From positions 31,048,136 through 31,112,135 of the forward strand of contig NC_079134.1 in NCBI RefSeq assembly GCF_945859705.1: DNA of 64,000 bases, read 5' to 3'. The position numbers and the translations under genes are program-made. This stretch comes from Episyrphus balteatus. Taxonomy: Eukaryota > Arthropoda > Insecta > Diptera > Syrphidae. Positions within the stretch are counted from its first letter, which is position 1; each line of letters begins with the position of its first letter. The notes beneath the pieces were generated by a model. The model worked only from the letters and a program-made list of their open reading frames with translations. It made no database searches and was not told where the DNA came from. Of this stretch, positions 55,851 through 64,000 are shown one piece after another.

Positions 55851-57060
55851 CCAAAAACAAAAAAGTTCTAGCCCCCCTTTTTTCGATTTTTTAAGTTTTT
55901 ATATTTTTTTTTTTTACTTTAAAAAAGTGTTCTAACATTGTTCTACAGTAGGAATATCAACTCGAAAATGATTACAGAATCGAATTCAGCACACCGAAAA
56001 CCTACAGAAAAGTATATCAAAGTCTCGGCACCAAAAACCTTGTAGACCTGCGTAATAATTGAATCGTTTATTTCAGAAACGACATAAGTCCATTAGCATA
56101 AACTTTTCAGGAGCAACAAAAAACTGTTTTTTACTTAAAATTCCACAACACTTCAAATTTAGAGTATGCCGAGTTATAATCTAGCCTAAGATGCATTTAG
56201 AAACCTTTAAAATATAAACTTTTTTTTAGGTCTTTGCGGGTTTTTAAGCCTTTAAAGCCGGTTGACTTATGTCGTTTCTGAAATAAACGAAATTTTTATG
56301 GTAAAACTTTTGTTTTTATTTAGCTATAGTTTTTGAACCCTACTTTCGATTTTAATAAATTAAATAGCAGTAGATAGAGTAAATCTTTACCTTTTTATAG
56401 ATGTATAACTTAAAGGCTTGCGTGTCATGATGTTTGCCAAAAAAATTTAAAACTGGTAAAATGTCATATTATTCAAGAGTAAAAAATGCTGCCACCACCA
56501 GAAATCTGGCTATAACTTTTGAATCCTGAGTACAATTTTAATGAATTTAATAGATATAGATAAAGTAATTCTTTACCTTACCTTTTGTTATAGATATGTA
56601 ACAAAAGGGGGTGCGTGTCAAGATTGCTGCCAAAATAATTTAAAACTGGTAAAAAGTCATGTATTTAACAGTCAAAAATGTTGTCACCGGGTGAAAATTT
56701 TCCATATATTTTGAACCCTTTTCTTTCAGTTTTCGTATTTTGCGGGGTGTGACATACTTAATTTTTTTTCAGAAGATGAATAACTATACATAAATGAGAA
56801 ATTTCCAAAAAAAAAAAATTTGGAAAAAGTGGACTTATGCTGTTTCTGAAATAAACGATTCAATTGGAAAGGTTGTTTTTTAGTTTTTTGAAAAAAAGTT
56901 TCCAAATCGATATCTTTAAAAATAAAAATTTTAGGACCTCAATTATTTGGAACAATGTTTAGAACACTTTTTTGAAGTTAAAAAAAAATATAAAACTTTA
57001 AAAATCGAAAAAAGTGGGGCTAGAATTTTTTGTTTTTGGCCCCTATAACTTTCGAAATAT
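55850..57060. repeat. Decayed foldback with an internal tandem duplication
   Basis: Outer inverse pair GGGGCCAAAAACAAAAAAGT (55850) and TTTTTTGTTTTTGGCCCC (57030), and an inner pair ATTGAATCGTTTATTTCAGAA and its inverse (56065, 56845). A block of about 185 bp with CTGGTAAAA...GTCA text is duplicated in tandem at 56325-56510 and 56511-56700. Confidence 0.65.
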
Positions 57061-59100
57061 TGAACTTAGAAGTCCAAAAATTTTCAAAATTTCAATTTTC
57101 GAAAAAAGGGGGGCTAGGTCAAAAACGGTTTTTTGGCTCTAAAACAACATTGGAACATTCCGGAACAAATCGGGAACAACCTGGAACAACTTTCAAAAAT
57201 AAATTTCTTTGATCTTTTCCCAAATGACTCTATTTGACCAATTTGAGGTCGCTATGTAAATCTAAGAAAAAATGGCCTAAATATTAACTAACTAATTGAG
57301 GATGTCTAATCAAACTTAATATATATCTATAACTCATTGGAAGCTCAATATTGTGGAAAGAGTAAAAAACAATTGAGGGTATCAGAACCATAGTGCCGTA
57401 ACACTTTTTTTCCAAAATGAGTTTTTCATAAAAATGGGTCTCTTAATATATCTATTTTAATACAAAAAAATAGATTTATGCAGCTACATAGGTATGCTCT
57501 AAAAAAAAGTGTTGTTTTAAAAAACCCGGTATCTTAAATCTCTCATAGCTCAAAACTTAATTTTATGGCCTCAATCTCATAGCCTCAATTAAATCTTTGC
57601 CTTTTGTGTAACTGCGAGGTCAATCACGGTCCTAAACTCTCAAACATCTCTAAGGGAAATGACTGAATTATTCAGCATTTACATATCTTGGATGTCGGGT
57701 CACAGAGCCCTAAGCCCTTCCGAGCAACTGTTAGGTGGGCGAACTCCCCAAAAAAAAGGAAACAACACTCGTCTAAGACCAGAAGGGAACATAAAAGATA
57801 TATCTATCGCCTTATGAAGTATACCTACCCCATAAAAGTCATGAATGTACAGCGGGCCTTATCATCTAACTATTTCCTACAGTAAGTAAAAAAAAAAAAA
57901 AGTTTAAAAACTGAAACAGGGCTTCTTTATAAAATCCCTTTGTAAAGGGTCTCCGATATTGATGTTATACTAGGTATATTGAAATTAATTAAAATTAATA
58001 TTAGCGGACGAAAAAATTAAAAAATGCTTTACATGGGTTCTTTGGGTTGTTTCAATTAAAAAAAAATTGTTTAAATTTATTAATTAAAAAAATTTGTTTA
58101 TAAGCCAAATTTGGCTTCGTATACATTAAGGGGTAAGAAATTTTACTAATTTTATTTATTCAGATTATGTGAAGAATAAAATTAAAATTATAAAAAGATA
58201 TATATTTATCATTTAAAAACAAAATAAAGTAAAATAAATACTTTGCATTACAAAAGGTTAAGAATTACTTCAAATTTGGCTCATTTTAAGCCATGGAACC
58301 GAGAAAAGCAATTTGTTTTATCAGTTACCTATATTTTTTCTGGTTCACATTCTTTCCACTGTAGAAGTAAGTCTTGCTCCAACATTTTCACCCACTCCCA
58401 GATCTTAAAAAAACTAAAAAGTAATAAAATGATTTTAAAAAAATTATAGGTGAGCCTCCCTCCTCCTAAATTTTTTGTGGTTATGCCCCTGGAAATGGGG
58501 TTAACATAAAAAAAATGTCTCTAAAAGCAAAGGGGCTCCATTACTGAAGTAAAACATAGCTTCCAAGCAAAGTAAGAATGTAAGGGAACAAAATTTGCCA
58601 ACAAAAAAATTTAACAAATTTTGTAGATTTAAAACCCCTTAATGCATACGAAGCCAAATATGGCTCCCGTACTTTTTCCCCTCCCAAGACCAGGCCAATA
58701 ATTTTTTTTCAATAAAAATTGGTTCATAGCATACATAATAATACAATCGATCAAAAATAAATTTTTAATTCCACTTTTCTTTCCAAACAAACGCAGTAAT
58801 TAACACTTAAAGTATGAAAATATTCTACACTTCCGATTTCAATGCACATGACTGATCGACTCACCTGTGATCATAAAATACACCTTTATTTTGTGTCGGA
58901 CACACGAAAAAACTATCTTTATGGGTTCTCAGAAACACAAAGAAGAGGATTGTATTGAATCTCTTTACCATTTTTTTGTGACAGAGAAGAGAAAAGTGCA
59001 TACAAATAGACAAAACCATATTTGGCTTCGTATGCAGTAGAGGGTTAAATATTCCTCCTTTTCCCTGATCTTCAGGACCTACCCTTGCTGTTTTTATTGT
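57061..59100. other. Gene-free stretch, one unassigned open frame
   Basis: A 65-aa plus-strand frame at 57688-57885 has more even composition than its surroundings but no start context or motif I recognise. CCAAATTTGGCTTCGTATAC-type words recur at 58108, 58648 and 59018. Confidence 0.35.
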
Positions 59101-59103
59101 GTG

Positions 59104-59235
59104 TTGAAGATCTTTTTACTTTTTACTATAGGGCAAGCATTGGTTTTGTGCAAAAAAAATTCGAGGTTTTAATCAAAACCAACATTACGATCGTCATGCC
59201 GTCGTTATCCGTGCGTCTGTACATTTTCTGTATGT
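59104..59235 (+). repeat. Fragment of the CAGTCGTGC dispersed repeat family
   Basis: Matches the first 130 bp of 51258-51946 (GGGCAAGCATTGGTTTTGTG, GAGGTTTTAATCAAAACCAA). Confidence 0.75.
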
Positions 59236-59239
59236 TTAA

Positions 59240-60406
59240 AAATGAGCTCCAAAGAATAGGTATGGTAACCATAGTTGTAAACACAACATTCTTGCATATT
59301 CCTTTCGAACATGTGTACATTAATTTTCTTTAAAATTGAAGTTAACATGCATCGAAGGATTGCATATGCATACATCAAACTCCCCCCCAAAACCCATCGC
59401 CATCGCCCTCTATACTTATATCCTTATATAAATGTTTGGGGGAATAAGAAATTTCCCGTATCAGCGATCTGTGAAATTGCTATTTTATACCTTACTGCTT
59501 CCGCACTGAAACACACCGCACCCGCACCGATACTAAAGGATTCGAAATCATCACATGCACACAACATGTCCATATATACATATATCTACTGCAATGCAAA
59601 AAAAAAAAAATAGAGCACACGAAGACTACACCTTAACAATTTTACGTACAAAATTGTATAAGGATATGACTTCATTTTTATTTTTTTTTTATTTTTGTTC
59701 TTTGTGTAAAAATATCTCTCGAGAAAATTAATTCACCCCGAAGGAACATCATGCTCGGATGTTGTGGATAAAAAAGTTTAAAGATTTCCGAAGATATCCC
59801 AATGGGAAATGTTTTATGTAAAATTTAATCTGACGCATTTCTGCACTAAGTACCTAAGCTAAGTAAGGTTAAAAGACAAATCTTAAAAATAAAAAAATAA
59901 AATGCTGCATACTTCTTATAAAAAAGTCACTGGAATACAATAACATTTTTTTCACGCTAGAAAAAAAATTTATTCCTATGTTTATAATAAACACTTGATA
60001 ATGTCCTTTCACAATTAAAATCGACCTCGATGCGATTTACATTTCGTAAGCAATGTGTTATTGAACAAAAAATCGCTTCTGGAATCCTTTTTTTTTAAGG
60101 AATATTAAATAAGAATAATTAAATAATCTAATTTAACTCAGCTTTGAGCTTCAGAATTTGTTAAAATGGTCATTAATCCTTAAAAAAATTGTAAAAAAAT
60201 TTTAAAAAAAAAGTTACACATACACCACAGTGACCGTTGAAATTCAAGTTGGTATCGCAATAGATTTAGAATTAAACTAATTGACTTTTATAATACGTAC
60301 TTAAAAAAATAACTATGCTTTATCTATATCACCTGAAAAAAATGTAAAACCAATCAATTGAATAACAATTTTTTATTTTATTAAGAACGACGAGAAACAT
60401 TCTAAC
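59240..60406. other. Gene-free stretch
   Basis: A 100-aa open frame at 59311-59613 ends in a lysine run from poly-A and has no motif. I do not call a gene. Confidence 0.35.
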
Positions 60407-60411
60407 CGGTT

Positions 60412-61270
60412 CACAGTGGGTCCCGCCATAGGTCAAAAATAAAAAAAGTAAATATCAATTTTTTAAAATCCAATGATTAAACAACGTTCTACAATCTCCC
60501 ATCGAACCAAAACCAAAAAAAAATTTGACGGTTACCCTTTTTTTCATTTCTTAATACCCATTCAAAGTCGGTATATAAAAAAAGGTACAGTTTTTTAATC
60601 GCTGCAGTTATAAGGTGTGAACTTGCGATAGTGATAACGGGTGTTAAAAATTGTGAACAGTATTAAATTGTTATGGATATTAAACGAGAAGGTTAATACT
60701 TTCTAAAAACATAAATTATATTGTTAAATAACATTAAGGCTAATTGTAATGGGGCTCGTTAGCGAAGCAATTTTAACCATTTTTATTTAGCTCAATTTTC
60801 ATTAAATTAGAGATTTAGTTGGTTTGCCTTCGAGTGCCCTCTACAATTTAAGTTCTCAAATGAAGAATACCGTCCTACCTTTCGAAATAAAAGCGCCGTT
60901 TTTTTCCCCTTTTCGAGTAATACGAGTTTAAATGACGATACACGGAGAAAAAAAAATTACAACGTAAAACTAAAAAAATTCCTTTTTGGTACTTTTATTT
61001 TTATAAAAGACTGAACTAGAGGGTAAGGGTAAAGTGCTCGACTGACAGGCGGGTCCATTTCCGGCATTAAGCATTTTTTTTTATATTTTCAAAAAAAAAA
61101 TTTTTTACCTTTTTTTATTTTTCTTGAAAATAACCAAAATTTTAAAAAACTGACTTGATGCATTTTTTTGCAATAATAAATCATATAAAATGATAATACA
61201 GGTGTTTCATTAACAAAAAAATGGTCATTATATTTTTGACCGCACTTTGTATGGGAGGTGACCCACTGTG
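60412..61270. mobile_element. 859-bp Transib-like element with CACAGTG ends
   Basis: Ends CACAGTGGGTC and GACCCACTGTG, flanked by a 5-bp CGGTT duplication (60407-60411, 61271-61275). A 5-bp GC-containing target and CAC-starting ends fit the Transib superfamily. After CACAGTG the ends share AAAAATA words at spacings of 16 and 26 bases. No transposase is present. It includes a tRNA-like element fragment from 60940. Confidence 0.7.
60940..61075 (+). mobile_element. Fragment of a CACRGAGAAAAA element with degenerate tRNA-like module
   Basis: ACACGGAGAAAAAAAAATTAC resembles the end of 21760-22190. It is followed at 61021-61067 by GGTAAAGTGCTCGACTGACA and GCGGGTCCATTTCCGGC, which look like decayed A-box and B-box regions of a tRNA-derived module. 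Confidence 0.45.
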
Positions 61271-61275
61271 CGGTT

Positions 61276-61640
61276 GGTGTGTTTGCGGTCGTTATCATGT
61301 GAATCGTTTATTTCAGAAACAAAATAAGTCCATTTTCCTCAAAAAATTCAAAACCAAAAAATAAAAGTTCTTATCTGACATTTTTTGAGGATATCTCAAA
61401 AACCTGACGTGATATGGAAATATAGACTTCGGATTCGGTTTTAGCGATCCAAAAACTTCAGCCTTGGCCAAAAGTATTAGGCACCCCAAAAAAATTCTTT
61501 TTTGAATACTGGAAGTAACTGAAGCAAATTGTAAAAAAAACTTTAAGTATTCACAGTTAGAAGGCTTTATTTATTTATTTATTTATTTCGTCAATCAAGT
61601 TACAAACTTTTTATAGACTACATTAATAACAATATAATAT
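61276..61640. other. Gene-free stretch
   Basis: Contains ATCGTTTATTTCAGAAAC (about 61305), also present in 56065-56860, and a TTTA microsatellite at 61567-61590. Confidence 0.4.
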
Positions 61641-61644
61641 ATTA

Positions 61645-62688
61645 GCCCAGTAATTTTAGTCATTTTTAAGCCCAATCTGCTGAAAAATTCCTACTTAGCT
61701 GAATTTTGGTATACAGCTTAATGACGGCTTTGTAATGAAGATGTGAAAAATCGACATTGATATCGTGTCCGCGTTAAGAGTTATAGGGGTCAAAAGGTCA
61801 CGAAAAGTTTTTTGAAAATATCTCGCGACCTATTGATCGGAGGTCATCAGAGGTCATATAAAAATTGATGGTCGTGAAATTATTTACAACATATGCCTAA
61901 CACATTTTTCTGTGAAATGAACCGTTTCGCGAGTAGAGCGCAGAGAAGGTGACTAGATTGCACTCACATACGAAAAAATACATATTTTTGGTTTATTTTG
62001 CTCGATTTTTGAGGTTTTTATCGAAGTAGCTTAAATTTTTTTAGTTTTATTAACTTATCTTAATACGTAAATACGGTTAATGGCAATTTAAGGTTTATAC
62101 CAAGCTCAAAACCAAAATTGAACCATGTTTAAAAAGTGTGTTCTTAATAATGAAGGCACTTATTGTACAAAAAAGGGAAACATACAACATTTCCAAAAAA
62201 CGTGGTTCCCCCTTTTGCATAATATTTTTTATACCAATGTTTACATTTTTATTTTTTTTAGTAAATCCGTATTTACGTATTAAGATAAGTTAATAAAACT
62301 AAAAAAATTTAAGCTACTTCGATAAAAACCTCAAAAATCGAGCAAAATAAACCAAAAATATGTATTTTTTCGTATGTGAGTGCAATCTAGTCACCTTCTC
62401 TGCGCTCTACTCGCGAAACGGTTCATTTCACAGAAAAATGTGTTGGGCATATGTTGTAGATAATTTCACGACCATCAATTTTTATATGACCTCTGATGAC
62501 CTCCGATCAATAGGTCGCGAGATATTTGCAAAAAACTTTTCGTGACCTTTTGACCCCTATAACTCTTAACGCGGACACGATATCAATGTCGATTTTTCAC
62601 ATCTTCATAACAAAGCCGTCATTAAGCTGTATACCAAAATTCAGCCCAGTAGGAATTTTTCCGCAGATAAAACCTAAAATTACTGGAC
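61645..62688. mobile_element. 1.04-kb foldback element, arms of about 0.44 kb
   Basis: Ends GCCCAGTAATTTTAG and CTAAAATTACTGGAC with TA targets. The arms 61645-62085 and 62262-62688 are inverse complements with few differences, separated by about 175 bp. A 61-aa frame at 62360 lies in an arm and is a by-product. Confidence 0.88.
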
Positions 62689-62994
62689 TATATACATAAA
62701 TCTTCGATATTTGAATAATAAAAAAAAAAATAAATAACTGTTACAATAGACTCAATACCTTTTTCTTAATTACATTTCTATTTACATTAAAGTCAATAGC
62801 TGAGTCAAATTCATTGAAATTTATACAAGCATTTGTGATTGGATTATGTCTAGTGTAACTTGTACTATAGTAGGGGAGCCCAGGAAGGGATTTCGCGCGT
62901 TACTCGAGCGCGTCAGAAAATCATATGGGGAGAAAGCTTGTACTCAGTAATGTACTCCTACCAAATATAAAAGCTTGATACAGTGGTCTGCACT

Positions 62995-64000
62995 GAAAAT
63001 AATAAATTTCGTAAAATTACGAAAATCGTTTCATACACTACATTTTCGTTGGCCCAACGAAACTTTCGTTGGCTCAACGAAAATATGTAATTTTTCGTAA
63101 TATGAAAACCTTCATCAATTAATGAAAAAGTTTCATACACTTTTTCTCCCTTTTTAGTGCCAAAAAATCCAATTCAATGAAAAGATTCATCAATTAACGA
63201 AAAATTTCATACTCATTTTAAAGAATAAAATCAAGAATTTACTCCTTACTTTATCAAAGTTTTAATTAAGTAACGAAAAAATTCATTAACTTATGAAATT
63301 CAACATTAACTAACGAAAACCTTCATAAGCTTATGAAAATTCTTCATATGCTAATGAAATATTACATTGGCTTATGAAAAAATACATCAGTTAACGAAAA
63401 AAAATCGTTGCCTTACAAAAAAAAAAAAAAAAAAACGTAGACTTGGGTGCATTTCTGTTTTATGGATTAAAAATTGAATCTTGCTGGATATAGTTCACAT
63501 TAGGTTTTTGTTTAAAAATCTATGTAAGTTGAGCTGAATATAAAAAATATTTGCGTATTGACAAGGTGTCTCACGGATAAGTCAACTGATGAGTCCAAGT
63601 GAGCTCCACCGGGTCGAAACGCCAATTTTTTTGTTTTGGACTGTATTAAATTAATAATAATTTAACAAGTCCAATAAATATATATTATAAAATAATCTAT
63701 TAAAAAAAAAAAAATTAATACAACGAAAAGTTTCGTTACCTAACGAATATTTTTTCGTAATTTAATTAAACTATTCATAAAATTTACGAAAAAATTCGTT
63801 AGCTAACGAAAGTTCTTTCATAAATTAATCAAAAAATACATTGACTAACGAAAAATATCACCGTGGTTAATTAAATTTTACATTAATCGATGAAAAAATT
63901 TCGTAAAGTGAAGTAAAAATTCATTAATTCTCGATCAAAAATTTTTATGAAAAATTTCATTAAAATACGAAAGTTTTCGTTAATTGATGAAGTTTTTCAT
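62995..64000. repeat. Degenerate field of AACGAAA/TTTCGTT and ATGAAA/TTCAT words
   Basis: Dozens of short words such as TTAACGAAAAA, TTCATTAAC and TTTCGTTAGC in both orientations, continuing past the window edge. It is interrupted at about 63420-63720 by a segment flanked with A-runs that holds the hammerhead-like motif. Confidence 0.7.
63565..63623 (+). ncRNA. Hammerhead-ribozyme-like motif
   Basis: It has GGTGTC (cleavage triplet GTC), then CTGATGA (63586-63592), then GAAAC (63616-63620) in the order of a type III hammerhead. GGTGT pairs with ACGCC (five pairs counting one G-U) as stem III. Stem II pairs G-C, C-G, C-G with one U-U mismatch. Stem I is short and imperfect (A-U, C-G under a GGATAA loop). 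Known hammerheads with very short stem III occur in Penelope-like and other retroelements. This copy may be decayed. Confidence 0.5.

Noticed and set aside
57688..57885. 65-aa basic ORF
   Set aside because: Composition is somewhat gene-like, but no motif, splice context or paralog supports a gene.
59311..59613. 100-aa ORF
   Set aside because: Ends in poly-A-encoded lysines and has no motif; the region looks like repeat debris.

Overview
The window is AT-rich, intron-bearing eukaryotic DNA, most likely from an insect and possibly a fly. The pointers are a BEL/Pao retrotransposon, two small secreted-protein families common in insects (a farnesoic acid O-methyltransferase-like domain and an MBF2-like domain), short introns, arthropod-type initiator sequences, and a very dense load of short inverted-repeat transposons. 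The exact order is not provable by eye. No rRNA gene, CRISPR array or bacterial-type operon is present. All identifications are by reading; no database search was run.

Layout. 0.46-10.86 kb: a minus-strand BEL/Pao element with two LTRs. Its gag is split by a tRNA-like inverted-repeat insert, its pol carries one frame change and one in-frame stop, and a 941-bp TA-flanked element sits in its 5' LTR. Downstream of integrase is an extra ORF with ubiquitin-like features. 10.9-15.3 kb: farnesoic acid O-methyltransferase-like gene copy 1, four exons on the minus strand. 15.3-31 kb: nested transposons, including a 3.4-kb foldback element, several hAT-like elements with 8-bp target duplications, and minisatellites. 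31.3-35.2 kb: a four-deep nest of inverted-repeat elements, located by comparison with the empty site near gene copy 1. 35.5-37.8 kb: paralogous gene copy 2, with its signal-peptide exon broken by an insert. 38-45.3 kb: tandem inverted-repeat elements, a 2.9-kb hAT-like element carrying a 125-bp tandem array, and a tRNA-derived SINE containing a hAT-like element which contains an RTE fragment. 45.45-46.78 kb: an almost pure foldback. 48.0-51.2 kb: two convergent MBF2-like genes, each with one short intron. 51.2-64 kb: more dispersed repeats, a Transib-like element with CACAGTG termini, a foldback, and a hammerhead-ribozyme-like motif inside a degenerate palindromic repeat field.

The four host genes (two tandem paralog pairs) appear to encode secreted proteins. 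Nearly everything else can be explained as layered mobile DNA. The most unusual items are the tRNA-like modules inside inverted-repeat elements, the ubiquitin-like ORF of the BEL element, the hammerhead-like motif, and the paired CACAGTG ends with unequal spacers.
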